Assembly: GCA_020091685.1 (NCBI GenBank)
Contig: CM034593.1
Span: 45,013,733-45,077,732 of the forward strand
Reading direction: 5' to 3'
Length of the DNA stretch: 64,000 bases
Origin: Lutjanus erythropterus
Lineage: Eukaryota > Chordata > Actinopteri > Lutjaniformes > Lutjanidae
Under the pieces are notes generated by a model. That model was not told the origin of the DNA, did no database searches, and saw only the letters and a list, made by a program, of their open reading frames with translations. The position numbers and the translations under genes are program-made. Within the stretch, counting starts at the first letter, position 1, and each line of letters starts with the position of its first letter. This document shows, in pieces, positions 13,401 to 26,480 of this stretch.

Positions 13401-16400
13401 TAGTAAACTATATAAAAACGATAGTGAATTGTGATGTGGTGTTTCTGAATGAATGATGAACACCTGCTAGACTTCTCAGCTATTGTAGTTACTTAAACTC
13501 CTACTTCCATTTACTCTTTTCATTACTGTTTTGTTCTTTCACAGTCTGCCTTTTGTGTTTCTGTTTCTTAAAGACAGGATCAGTAGAATGAGTTAGAGCT
13601 GTTTGTAAACGCACAAGAAGGATACCAGCATGTCGTATACAGATGATTTGGGTTGGTGAAGTGTCCTGAGAAAAATAAGGAAACACAAGTAGAGGGCAGG
13701 CTCTTTGCAGGTACAACCTGCCATACTTACTGTCACACTCTTTTAGTCAGTCATAAGTAATGATTGAAAGTGAGTATTCTTTTTATGAATCTTTACATTG
13801 TCGCATACCATACCTTTAAGTAAGGAGTGTGTCAGCAGTTTGAGTAGGCTTAGTAGTTGCTAGCCTGTGACGAGTACTATTTGTTGTACTATAATGTTAT
13901 GTTGGTGAAGGCTCGCAATGTGGGCATAAAACTTGGTGGCCACAGTACAACGTTTTGTGGAATTGGGCCTTTGTTAATGTTTAACCTGAACCCTGTTGTA
14001 ACACAGAAAAATATCATAGTCTGAGTTGAACAAGTTCCAGTAAGTTTTGACAATAAGCCAGACTGAACTATCTGGTGTCTATCTGGTAGTTTATCAATGG
14101 GGAACTTTTTTTATTGTCACTGGCAGAAGTCAAAATACACTTTTCAAAACAAAATAAAAGTATGAGTTGGTTTGATTGTGTTGTGTAAAATCAGTGATGA
14201 ACTGAATATTGTGCCATCTGCCTTGCACTTTGTGCCTCATCATAGCATGATTTCTCACTTTGTAGCACTCCTCTTATATTAAAGTCTTATTAGGGCACAT
14301 GCTGCAGTGCCCATATAACCCCACCTCCCATATATATCTAAAATTAGTCAATTAGATAGTAATCACAGTTATTTTTAAAGGCCTGATCTAAAGAGAAAAA
14401 AACTATCTTGTTTTCATGTTGAAACTTTGTTAAATTTAAATACCGAATTTGATGCCCTCAGTGTTATTTCTGTTTTTCCCATATAGTTTGTCGCATATCT
14501 ATATTTTTTAGGTATTGGATCGAAGTTAGAAATTCAGCGCTATTCAGTACTTCAGCCGTGCCTTGTTATCGTCAGGTTGTGGGACGCAGAGATAACTGGC
14601 ATGTTGTATTACCCAGGCCTTAATCTGTGCCTCCCTCCCGCCATCACCTCCTCACCTTTATCGCTCTGTCTTGTATTATACGCTCCTTAATTTTCCCTGC
14701 CATATCTCAGCCTTCTTCCACTATTTTATTTGTCCCTATCCTCTCTTTCATCACCGCAGTTCTCCTCTTTTATTGCTCTCTTTTCCTCCTCTTGGTGCTC
14801 TCTGGATCCCCACCCGAACCTCTGAATGCTGTTTTCCACTTCATAATCATGGTCGTCATCTTCTTCTGCCCCGTCTTCTCTCATTCTAAGGGTTGGTAGT
14901 CCATACTTGCAAAGTAGGTAAATTAATCCTGGCATCCATATGGGAATGAACACACACACTTGTAACAAATATAGCACAGACATACAACTTCATCAGTCCC
15001 ACAAGGGACAGCCTGTTATTTTCATACACAGACAAACAAACTCCCGGGGGACTGGTGTAGTAGCTGTGGTTTGAAGCGCCTAAAGGAGATGAGCTGAATA
15101 AGCATCAGTCCAATTCCACTTATGGTGCATTGTCACTACTGTTATTTTGTGTAAATATCACAAGGACAAAAACATTTTATTCATACAAATTAGCATATAT
15201 TGTATGTTGACTGCTATACAATACTTTGTTTTGACTGAAAATTGGCTTCTAAAACTAGATTTAAAAAAAAGCCATAACATAGCTAAAAATAGTTATGTTT
15301 TAACCAAGATGTCTAAACCTGCATTTCTTTTTTGTATGTGTTTTCTTGTTAGGCAAACAGCTGCAGGTAGTAATTGTAGTTTGGTTGAACCTCAAGCATC
15401 CATCACACGTGATCACAAAAAGCAACACTCTTTCCCATGTCATTGCTGTCTTCTTTTGTTCCAGCACAAGGAAAAACCTCTTCCAGTCCAAACCCACTTA
15501 GTTTGACCTTGTGTGAGTCATACACAGTGGTCAGTCTCTCTTAAATACTGACGAGTCGCCTTAACTGCATTCCTGAGACAGTTGTTCCATGAATCATATA
15601 CAGTATGGTCAAACAGTTTGTGCTTCTAAAGAGGCTCGACCAACTTACATCAGCTAAAGCATAGAGATGAAATAAGCTATCTCCCAACCCTGACACTGTG
15701 TCTACACAAGATGCGTTCAGGTACAGTATTGAGTGTTGGTCAGCCAAGTCTTGGCGGCAACCAAAGACTAACGCACAGTCATTGTAGAAATGTAAAATGG
15801 GAGAAGATGGAATTATGCTTCAGCTTGCATTTATTTGCATATAGCTCAAGTAAAGTGCGAGCTATTACGCTGCCTGCTAGAGAGCTGGGCCAATTAAAAT
15901 AGAAGTTTATTCCCTTTTTTGCGACCGCAGTATGTGCAGTACCGCTGAGAGTGTGGAGCACTGTTCACCAGGAAATAATGGCACTTGCGCATTGGTTTCA
16001 CTTTTCAGATCCAGAAGCTCCATCCACTTTGTAATATACTGTATGTGAACACAACCAATACGGCGTATAGCTGCACATCAAAAGGCAAACTACTGAAGAT
16101 GGTCTATGGTCAGATGCGCTTATAAACTGTAAATATTGAATTCAAACACGTTATTAAAGTGTGAGTATTACATTTTTTACAACCATATGTTTGAATGTCA
16201 ATTAAAAATAGCCCTAAAATTTTCTGTTAGACGTGCACGAGACAGATGACTAAAAAGGACGACTGAAATATGTAGAAACACTGTTCATGTACCTAATGAG
16301 TCATATGGGAATGACTTTCCTGTGGTATGATATTACACCCCACTGTATCTATATCAAACTTTAGTCTGAATGCTTCCTGTACGTGTATCCCTTTTACCTT

Positions 16401-16876
16401 GTGACTCAGTCTTTAGATGAACTTGACTCCCTCCGGCTTATTTCCTCCCCCTTACTTCTTTTATTTCTTCACCCCCCTCTCCCCCCTTTCCTTTTTCTCT
16501 CCGCTTCATGTCACCTTTCTTCCTTGGTTTCCTACCACCCAGACTCTCCATCTGTTCATTATGTAGCAGCTTGCCTCCACCTAAAAACTAATTTAGCTTA
16601 TTCCCTGTGATCCTTCCAAATATCAGTCTCTAGTCTCTGCACATCACCTCTTATCCATGTCTGGCCTCTTCTGGGAATACTTTGTCAGAATGCAGTGGCA
16701 GCTTCTTAGTGAATGAGCTAACAGTCAAAGCTGGACAGTTTTGTGCTTTTTCCTTCTCCTTCCTCCTTAGTGTCTCAGAGCTTTGTAATCATCACACCTT
16801 TTGGCTGTCTGTAAGCAATACAGTTTTTGTTACACTTTTACAAGTTCTGTGAATAAATATTTGGGCCTATAACATT

Positions 16877-17060
16877 TTTAAATGGACACTTCACATCAAA
16901 ATCACAAAAACGTACTACTGTAGTGCTGTTTATCTATCTAGGTTGTTTTGGCGTGAGTTGCCGAGCTTTGGAGATATTAGCTGTAGAGATGTCTACTATC
17001 TCTTGAATATAATGGAACATTCATCTTGTGGTGCTCTATTTAATAGTTATATCTCCTCTA
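16877..17060 (-). repeat. Short dispersed element (family F copy 2, inverted)
   Basis: On the minus strand it reads ctccaaagctcggcaactca then cgccaaaacaacctagatag and ataaacagcac, matching family F at 1795 and 40757. It begins aaatggacacttcacatc, which corresponds to the other copies' 3' end. Confidence 0.55.
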
Positions 17061-17919
17061 TTCAAATAATGACTTTGTCATAAAATTCTGTATCTGTGCT
17101 CTGTGAGACAATATCACATCACATCATGTTCTGTTTCACATCATTATCTTGTCTTTAATGTCGCAATTCGAATCATATCTATAAAGATAGTTACTTTTAT
17201 GGAGACCTAAGTTTTGGAGTGCAGGCATTTGGAGAACCATCAAACTGGTTTGTAATAAATGATTTAAAAGTCACTCGTGCTCACTAACAAGGCTCAGTGG
17301 GAAACCAGAAACCTCCCTAAATGCAGTAAGGCGCAGATTCAAGAGATGATTTTTTTCCTAACATCTTAGTCCTGATAGTTAGTTAGTTAAAAATGCCTTA
17401 GTAGTTGCATAGGAAAAACCAAGCAGATTGTGTAAGTAAGTAAATATGACAAATGCTAGATATCCCGTGTGCCCACTATACATTTCCAAACAGGTGTCTG
17501 ATCTACTTTGCTCAGTCTTGTATCCCTCTTCTCTCCTCTGTCATCTCCTCTTATCTCTTTCCGCCATCCCTGCTGCTCCTCCCTCAGTGTTTCCACGGTT
17601 GCCAGAATGTCATCACTGTCAAAATTCCCTCGTCCAAATTAACTTCTCCCCTTTCTTTCCCTCTCTCTGCTTCCCCATATTTCTCTCGCTTTCTCCCCGT
17701 CTACTGTCTGCATTCCTCAGATTTGTGCCTCTAGATAGACCTCTCTCCACCCCTCCTCACATTCCTCCCTCCCTCCATCTCCATTCCACCGTAGATTCCT
17801 GCGTCCAGATGAACATTTTGTCTTTACCTTCTCACCCCTCTCCAACCCAGCCCTCCTCCTCCTGTATAGTGACTACGTTCCACTCCAGATTCCTGACTCC
17901 AGATTGTTGGCGTCTCCTC

Positions 17920-17962
17920 GAGGAGGAGGAGGAGGAGGAGGAGGAGGAGGAGGAGGAGGAGG
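17920..17962. repeat. (GAG)n trinucleotide repeat, about 14 units
   Basis: A pure GAG/GGA run directly after a long pyrimidine-rich stretch (about 17510-17880). The frame of 175 codons that ends in poly-Glu here is low complexity and not a gene. Confidence 0.95.
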
Positions 17963-18523
17963 GTCAGCTGTAGACTGCTGGCCTCTCAAATGAATGACAT
18001 AATTGGCATCCTGAGCATTCACTGGGCTGGAGACGGGCTGAGGGTGGGAGGTTGGGAAATCAAGTAATGGCTTTCTAGAGGAAATGCAGTGTAGATTAGA
18101 TCCCCCACTATTGCAACACTGCCCAATTTTAGACACCCATAAATGCCAATTCATACCACACCATCATTTTTTGCAGCACGTGTTTGCTACAGGAACATAA
18201 AGTTGGTCACGTACACACAGTGCGCTGGTGCTTGACATTTTGCCAACATGTATTCTCTGTGTGTGTCTAGTGAGTGAGTGAGCCCGACAGGGAGGCGTGA
18301 GGACGGGAAGAGGAAGTGTTTTGTTTAAGTGTTGAACAATGCTGCGAATGAGACAGCATGGGGCTGTAGCAAGAGTCATAACAGGGGCAAAGGCCAAGGA
18401 TGTGGGTCTTCCCTTTTAAATCTATATGACTGTCACTAATTACCCAAGGGATGTCTGTGGGTGTATTAGGACCAAGTTTGGAAGTTTTTTTACTATTTCA
18501 AAATCAGTTATTTTCTATAAATT

Positions 18524-18795
18524 AGGGCTGCAGCTCACATTTTTTTTATTTCATCATCGATTAATCTGTGAATTATTAATCGATTAGTGGTTTGGTCTGT
18601 AGAAAGGTCAAAAAATGGTGAAAAGTGTTGATCACTGTTTCCACAGTCCAAGTTAACATCCTCAAATGTCTTGTTTTGTCCAAAACACAAAGATATTTAG
18701 TTTACTGTCAGAGAGAACTAAAGAAACCAGAATATATTCAGATTTGAGAATCTGAAATCAGAGAATTTGGACATTTTTTGTTTTTGTTGTTTTAC
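18524..18795 (+). repeat. hAT-type MITE, 3'-truncated (family A)
   Basis: Starts agggctgcagctcac and contains atcgattaatctgtgaatta, cctcaaatgtcttgttttgt, agtttactgtcagagagaac and atctgaaatcagagaattt, the shared core of family A. The 3' terminal inverted repeat is absent. Confidence 0.7.
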
Positions 18796-19469
18796 TCCTC
18801 TCTTATTTAAGATGAACAGAAATTCAAATAAATAGTAATTCATTGAACATTTATTTAATCTCAAGGAATCATTGAGGGAGTGCCCTCATATACAATAAAG
18901 TCAAGAGTACAGTTTGAACAGAATTAATACAACAAGAAAACAAAAATATAATAAGCAATATGATTAACAGTCAACACAACGATTACATTTAAGGACAGAA
19001 TAGTACAAGTGTGTTCAGTTTTAATGTTTGTAATGTAATGTTTGTTTGCAGTACAAAAACTTTGCAGGGACTTTGAGTTTTCACCAGTCAGTTGAACATG
19101 GATAACAACTATTGGACCAGTGTAATAAGGAAGTGATATTTGATGGTAAATTTCTTATTCCAATTAACTTTTAAGCTTCACAAATGAGTAAAAACTTGGC
19201 ACAGAATCAGTCACAGCTCATCACACAATCAGTTCTTCTGTTCTTACCTGTCAAAATAACAGTCTGTGTCACTGCTCTACCAGCTTCTTGATCGGTGAAA
19301 TGTTGTGATTGGTTGCTCTCAAATGAGGTTTCATTGCAGGTTTATGGAAATGTCAAAATGAACATGCATTTGTCCAATTTTTGATCATATATTGTACAGT
19401 TGTTAAAATTAATGTACAAATACCATAATTATCGTACATCTGGCAACACTGGTCACCAGTAGTAAATCT

Positions 19470-19830
19470 TAGGACTGAGTGATAAACACTAGTGGTTTGA
19501 AAGTGGAGGCAGTAGCTTGTCTATAGATAATGTTGTCATAGTCTAGATAGATATGAAAATTGCTTCAATAATCTGTTTCCTGCTGAAGATTGGAAAGTTA
19601 ACTCTGTTACTGTATAAATACGTAATTTTGCGCCAACTTGATGTGAAAATTCAATGTAAATTTTTGGTCCACCTAGATACCCCCTCAATACTGTGTCCAC
19701 CTAGAGTTGTTGTATGTAAACCAATATCGACAATATCTCTGGCTCAGGAGAATAATATGTTTTTGGTCTTAATAAGATCCCACGTAGAACAGCATCAGGT
19801 AAAGTGTGTGCAAGAATAAGAGGGATCAAA
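19470..19830 (-). mobile_element. LINE reverse transcriptase fragment, decayed
   Basis: Minus-strand translation (with stops) gives a degenerate pattern: YLYSNRVNFPIFSRKQIIEA, then an IFISI-type block and an MTTLSIDKLLPPLS-type block. This resembles the C-terminal part of a non-LTR retrotransposon reverse transcriptase (LGFLYRNR..FSRK.IVEATFLSVLDYGD pattern). Several stops interrupt it. AT-rich sequence at 18835-19300 may be its 3' region. The clade is uncertain. Confidence 0.5.
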
Positions 19831-20334
19831 TTCTGGCTTTGGGCCACATGCACATTTCATTACGTGGTAACCTAGATTTTGGAGAAGTAGAGATGTTCCT
19901 TAGTTGTATGACTTCTTCCTTGTATTATTAATCTTTCCACTTTGATGGTGGTTCGGTACAATTTTCTGTCAGTGAAGCTACCTGAGGCCTAAAACATTGT
20001 TATTGTAACTGCACACTTGTGGATAGGCATGTAGTTTTTAGGTCATTGGATGCCTCAAGGAAGCAGTTGCACCCAAAGAAAGATTCATGTTCATGATCAA
20101 CTTGACCGTAGGGAACCGCATCTCTTACAATCAGTCTTTTCAGTTTTGATGGGGTGGGTTTGTATTGGCTTTTTGCACTCATTTAAAGGGAAGTTTAAAA
20201 TGATAGGTACAAGGTTCATTTATTTCTCATTTGACAACACACAGGGTTGTATAAATGCTAGATGTAGTACTTTTACGCTGCTTATGAAATAAAAATTAAA
20301 TTAATGAATAAGTTGCTTTTTTTAAGATGGGGTG

Positions 20335-21230
20335 TGGAGGATGAGATGTGGAGGCTAACTGAAAGCCTGAGACAAGAAGCTGCCCACTAGTCTGGTGGCG
20401 TGGCAGCGAATACTTCTGTATCTCCTGCCAGACAACAGCAGGGTGAACAGACTGTAGCTGACCCCAGCTACAAGGTATTGTCTGTTAGTGTCTTTTGTGC
20501 TCTGTGCAGGCATGCCACCTCCATGATATCTCTGATGCTTGGTAGGTGGGTACTTATTTGTTCTGGGCAGCTTTAATCACCTGCTGTAGAGTTGTTGGCA
20601 GTGCACATTCCATACCAGTTTGTGATGTTCCCATTCAGGATGCTTTCTATTCTCTCTTCTGTAGAAGTTAACAAATACTTGGTTCAAGAAGTTTCCTTTA
20701 AGAAACACAGTTGTTTCTGGGCCTTATTTGCCTGGGTGGACATGTCTGATGTCCATGACAGGTTCTCTCTGATGTTGATCCCCAGGAACCGAAAACTGTT
20801 TACCTGGTCCACGTCAGCTTCACTGATGGAGACAGGGCTGCCTCATTTTGTCTGAACTCAACAATCAGCTCCTTGATTTTGCTGACATTCAGCAGTAGGT
20901 TGTTTTCTATGCACCACTCACTGTGCAAGACTGTTGACTTCTTCTTGATATGAAGCCTCACCGTTGTTTGAAATCTGGCTGATGACAGTGGTGTCACTGA
21001 CAAACATCACAACTACAGATTTCTTCACTTGTCGAGGGTTGGAGTCATGGGTGTACAGTGTGAACAGGAGGATGCTGAGCACACAGCCCTGGAGGGCTTC
21101 GGTGCTGAGCACTAGAGTGGAGGAAGTGAGTGGGAACACACTTCAAAATGTCAGTAATAACATCAACTAGCTGACTGATACAGTTTTTAGAACATGGCCA
21201 GGGATATTATCTTTTATGTTATGATCTAGT
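20335..21230 (-). mobile_element. LINE reverse transcriptase fragment (L2/CR1-like)
   Basis: Minus-strand frames contain STEALQGCVLSILLFTLYTHD, TTVISQISNNGEASYQEEVN and NNLLLNVSKIKELIVEFRQ. These match the conserved reverse transcriptase pattern GAPQGCVLSPLLFTLYTHDC, ADDTTVVGLI and LNVSKTKELIVDFR of fish LINEs. The catalytic ADD block reads VSDTT here, so the active site is damaged. The reading is split between two frames (20800-21003 and 20918-21139), so at least one frameshift is present. The element lies antisense to smurf2. The stretch from 20335 to 20800 corresponds to the region downstream of the RT core. Confidence 0.8.
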
Positions 21231-22544
21231 TTCATCTTATGATCTAGTTAATGATCAAACTTGACACCACAGCATGAACTGTAAAAGATGTCTCCAGGGC
21301 CCATAACTTATATTTGACATCCTCCCTAGTCTGCTTAGGTTGCATTTAATTGAGCTGCACCAGGTTATGTCCCAGTTTCTGTTTCGAAGTAGTGACCGTT
21401 AGGTCATTGAACCTTTCTGTCTGCTATTGTCTGTATGTCTGTCAGAAAGGCTTTTTGAAACGTACCCAGTGTTCTGCAAAACAGTATTTGAAGTACCTCA
21501 AGAATAGAAGACCCTTTTCACCCTGAAAGATGCTGTTTTAGCTGTGGGACTCAAATCTTTTTCAGTCTTCCTAGGCAGCCAAAGTCGCACTCCAGTGTGT
21601 TTAACATTTCCTGCAACACAACCCTCAACCACAGTGTTGACCATGCTAATATTTGGTAACAGTTCATATTTACAGATGTAATGTTGTGTTGATTAAATAC
21701 CAAATACATTAGCTTATTGCAGAATTAGGTACAACTTGAATTTGACTAATGGCTTGGCTGTGACGCTCACTGTCAGGTTGTTTACCTATGTAAGATTAAA
21801 CATTGCATCATTATAAATCTAGTAATAATGTAAAGGAAGCTATTAATATATTTAGATGAAAGCCCCATGTACACTGTGTGCTTTAAGTAGCTGAGTGACG
21901 CAGACTTTAAATCATGACAAATGCAAACATGAAGGTTGTTTTCAATCTTATTGGCTGCCATCTGTTCTGTGATCATTTTGTCATAACTTGTCCTTACATA
22001 CCAGCTACACCTGTGCACTAAACTGAAGATGAAATAAAAAGATCCTATGATCACCACTACTCCCAAACAGTGTTCTTCACAACAGCATCCAAGCTCAGCA
22101 ACTGGATGCTGATGCAGCATGGCTTGACTGTCCTGTCCTTGTAGTGCCGGCGGAGAATTAATTGAACAAATGGACCACAAAATGGCTGTACTTGACCGTG
22201 GCGTTGGCAGTGCACAATCACGCAATCGTCTACTGGAGTTCCTGACCACAAACCCCTTTGGTCTAGGACAGAGCAGCCCAGATCTGTGGTTTGATTATGT
22301 TAACAGAGGCTGTGGTTCAGTGGACTGTACAGTGCAAATCATACACTGCTGCGAACCTGAATACAACTCATGCCCTTTGTCTTGTCATCCTCCTTCTTAA
22401 CAAACAAAGTATTATATTTCCACAATAATCTTAGTGTCAGGATTTTCAGGCCATTCGATCAAACTTTAGCCTCACTCACATTACCCCATATATACATTAA
22501 CCATTAACAATCACCAGAAAAATCATGTTTCTATAATGCAGTTA

Positions 22545-22700
22545 TGAGTGGGTGATATGGCCAGAGTCTTTTATCTTGGTACATCTAATTTTATACCATA
22601 GTAACAGAATTTATCACAATACATTAATTGTTCTGTAAACTCAGTAAAGAACTGCTTTAGAATAACCATATTGTACTGTACCCGATCACATTTGATTAAT
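22545..22700. repeat. Possible degenerate MITE (ggtgatatggcc type)
   Basis: Carries gggtgatatggcc followed by taccatagtaac..atcacaatac, typical of decayed fish MITE heads. No inverted terminus was found. Confidence 0.25.
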
Positions 22701-23504
22701 TTCTTCTTTTATTTCTTCTTTTATGTAGTTTCCTCATGAGACAACACTTAAGTTAAAAGCAAAAGACTCAAAACAGTAAAACTAACATTCTTTCAAAATG
22801 AAAGCTTTATTGTTCTAAAAAATATGTGTAATAATCCAGTAGCAATTGGGGGTTACCCATACGCAGTGCTCCAGTGTTATGCTGAAATCATATGCTATAT
22901 ACATATATGATATGCAACTCAGTGTTTGGGCAAGTGGAAAGACTCATGCAGTTGTCTGATCAGGCAAAAGCTGTGTGACAACTCCAGTCTCAAATGAACA
23001 GTGCACAGTGGAATAACAAGCGACCGGTTTACAGTGTTCCTCCAGCTACCTACAATGGATGAGTGCTCCACTGACGTCAAAGCTAGCTAGTTAGCAGCTA
23101 CGAGTCATTGCCTTTCTTGCCACTTCAAAAAGAATCACGAGAGAAATCCCGCTCAATGACCTGATGCCAGGGTTCTGGCTGACTGAAGCAACATAACTAT
23201 CCCTCACACAATGGGAAAAAGTGACAACAAACCGACTTGGAAACAGGCTACCCACAAGAACTCGTTTCTTTAAGAGGAAGGCTCTACCAGTAACACAAAC
23301 GAGCACTTTGGTTGTGGCCGTGCTAACCAGAGGTGGAAGGTGGAAGTATTTAGGTCCGTTACATAAGAAAACGTACCAATCCCAATCCCACTATGAATAT
23401 ACTCCACCACAAATAAAAGTTCTGCATTCAAAATCTTACAAGGGTAAAAATTATGTATATAAATAGTACATATATTTATAGTGTATCTATATAGTATATT
23501 TACA

Positions 23505-23600
23505 TTTTGGACAAGTAGGTTTGGATGTTGGGCAAGTAAAACATTGTGGTTACTTGCCCAAAAGGCAAGTGACTGAAAGGCTCAATGTTTTTACTTTGCA
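23505..23600. repeat. Repeat with gggcaagtaaa/acttgccc inverted core
   Basis: The run gggcaagtaaaacattgtggttacttgcccaaaaggcaagt contains gggcaagtaa facing ttacttgccc, a 10-bp inverted repeat around a short loop. Related acttgccc motifs occur at 1540-1560 and 6910-6925. Confidence 0.45.
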
Positions 23601-25057
23601 GCAGTGCCATCCATGGAAGGAGGCCTTACTACAAACCGTTGGGTATTCAATGGCAATATGGGGAAAGTCGACAGCAATACTTTTCCTTTATTTAACTTGG
23701 TGAATAAATTGAATAATGAATACAAGACACCCCCAGAATTTTGCTGTTGAGGCCTTCGGGGGGTCTCACATGTCAATTAGTTGTCTCAGACCTTCCAAGA
23801 ACCCCTGTATTTTGCACTGTGGTTCTAAATGAGAACAATAATTTTAAATGTGACAGGTTTTGCAAATAAAACAAGCCAGTTTGGGATGCCTCCTGCTCTG
23901 TATTTACAATTTCACTCTCCTCTCCCATGTTTTCTTTTCACTCTCTTCCTCCGTGCCAGTTGGCAAACCAGCTTAGAGGTGCATTACTGCCACAAACTGT
24001 CGCTCTCATGTCACATGAGAACGTGGTAAGCAGTCCTGCTGCCCAAATCAGCTGCCCATACCTGTATTTGAAAGATCACACAAGAATCACAATATCATAT
24101 AATCACGTGAGAAACACTCCTTGCAGTAGAGGTGGTATTGCCAAATCTCTACTGGTAGACACATTTTTATCAATTTTCCTATTAGTTAAAAGAAGTAACA
24201 GATATTTTATAATTCAAATTTAGCTGTGAACCTTTGCACTTGTGCTGCAAAATTTCACAAAACTCCCACAATTCTGATCTCTTATTCAGTGAGGATAATG
24301 GCACCATGAATGAATGACTCATACCACTCAAAATGAACTGGCTTCACAAATGTGCATTGTGGCAGCATTTGTTCTTGTTAAAAAGTATTACAAGGTTCTC
24401 ATTTTGTGGATTGTGCAGTTCTGTTATACAGTGTCTCAGTCCAAATTACCTGATCCATGAAACTGTGATGCAGTTTCCAAAGAGAGCACCCTGTTTGGGT
24501 TTAAAGGATTTGAACATCTGACTCATCCCTCCTTCTCCTCCTACCCTGTTACCCAACGAACAGACAGAGGCGTTAAGCAGCCATTGCAAATTGGAGACTC
24601 CCTTGAGAAAACAAGTGGGAATCCCCCGACACCTCCCTGCCCCCATCTGTTTACGACCTTTCACCTTTTGACCAGAACTAATGCAAACCTCCAGTCTGAC
24701 CTTTGTGTTCAGACAGATGGAGAAAATACAAAGTTCCTGCCCCTCTAACTGACACTTTGTGGTCTGAGGCACAGTCTGCATGTTCGTAATGAATACTAAG
24801 GGACTTGCTTTTTTGTAATACACAATATAATTATCAAACATTGTGCAATGATTTATGTACTTTGCAGTGTGACATCAGTCAGGCTGTGTTTATTTTTAGT
24901 TTGGTATAAATCCTATTGCAGAGGGATTTTTCATTCTACAAAACGTAATGATTGCTTATTATTACATTACTCATTTAAATAGATTTTTTTACTGTGTTGA
25001 AGCACATAAACTCCTCATCAGAGTCAAGAATTCCCATCATGTATAGATCCATTATCT

Positions 25058-25354
25058 CCAACTATTTTGCTAATCGATTCATCGGTTTGAGTAATTTTTT
25101 TAAAGGAAAAAAATGCCTAACTTTTCTGATTCCAGCTTCTTAAATGTGCTATCTTTACTCCTCATGGACAGTAAACTGATTATTTTTGGGTTGTGGACAA
25201 AACAAGACATTTGGGGACGTCATCTTGGGCTTTTGGAAACACTAATCGACATTTCACCATTTTATTACATTTTAATGACTAAATAACTAATCAATTAATT
25301 GGGAAAATGATCACAAGATTACTTGACGATAAAAAAATAATTTGGTTGCAGCCC
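25058..25354 (-). repeat. hAT-type MITE (family A, inverted)
   Basis: The reverse complement of family A: it starts ccaactattttgctaatcga, contains acaaaacaagacatttgggg, and ends ggttgcagcccc. It is about 300 bp and non-coding. Confidence 0.75.
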
Positions 25355-26141
25355 CAATGATGTATTTCATTAACAGGGAATCAGACTAACAGCTGATCTC
25401 TTTGGTGTGTGGTCTGTTAACATGAGGCCACAGTACAAGCGTTATTTTCACAAATAAAGATGGTGAGATCTCTAAAATATTCAACTGTCATTTATTTAGG
25501 AGGCATTTATAGCCTGTGACTCATTATGTGGCACTGACATCATGCAGTTCTGGTGGCTGGACATATTCAAAGTTGCTCAGACTTCAAAAAAAGTTTCTTT
25601 CACATCCTCTTTTTTTTTCTTTTAAATGCTGTTTTGCAAGCTCAATAAAGGTGGAGGCCTTTAACGGCACACTATCAGTTCCCCCGGGGATGAACTATGG
25701 TTGACCCCTGAAGCTTAAGGACATGTTGTCTGGGTCAATGACAAGCCACTGTCTCCATCTCCCTTAGCTACCAGACAGTGCTAAAGGCATTATCCGAGTA
25801 GTTGCTAAGATGGATAGGCTTGGCTTGGTGTGACTGTTAATTTGATTTATGGCTTGTTTCAGACAGTGTAATGGGGGTGACTCACCTACAAATGGTCCCA
25901 AAACAGCAGCTGTTTCGAATCCTTGTTATAAACAATGGAGCTGAGTTGACCCCTTTTTGGCCCTTTAACTACTGTTACAGCTTGGTTTGAGATGAGGACA
26001 ACTTCAGGTGGTAGACTGACTAAATCAGCTAACATATATTTGGTGAAAAATTGAGTTCGAGTGTTCATCTCTTCTCAAAGCTGGTTTTATCCCATATAAA
26101 TGCTCATTGACAGGGCTGTGAATATGCGTAAAATTAGATTT

Positions 26142-26480
26142 TAGGGCTGCAACTAACGATTATTTTCATCTTCAACTTATCTGTTGATCATTGTCTGGAG
26201 GAATCTATTGTCTGTTTGGTCCATAAAATGGTGAAAAATGTTAATCTCAGACCCTAAGATGATGTCCTCAAATGTCTTGTTTTATCCACAACTCAGAATA
26301 CATTCAGTTCACTGTCAAAGAAGACTAAAGAAACAAGAAAATACTAAAATTTCAGAAGCTGAAATCAGAGAATTTGAGCATTTTTTTCTGACAAAATGAC
26401 TCAATGCAAATAATTGTTTATTAAAATAGCTGTGATTAATTTAATAGTTGAAAACTTATAGGCTAATTGTTGCAGCTTTA
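26142..26480 (+). mobile_element. hAT-type MITE, complete copy with 8-bp target duplication (family A)
   Basis: The termini tagggctgcaac and gttgcagcttta are imperfect inverted repeats (two mismatches). The element is flanked on both sides by the identical 8-mer TTAGATTT (26134-26141 and 26481-26488). An 8-bp target duplication with short inverted termini is characteristic of the hAT superfamily. At about 339 bp with no open frame, this is a non-autonomous copy and the best reference for the other family A copies here. Confidence 0.85.

Noticed and set aside
17446-17973. Longest open frame (175 codons, plus strand)
   Set aside because: It is built from pyrimidine-rich DNA and ends in a poly-Glu run from (GAG)n. 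No domain and no similarity that I recognise.
21782-22249. 155-codon minus-strand frame
   Set aside because: It starts at a GTG and its composition changes abruptly partway. The overlapping frame at 22057-22251 looks more protein-like, and neither has a recognisable domain.
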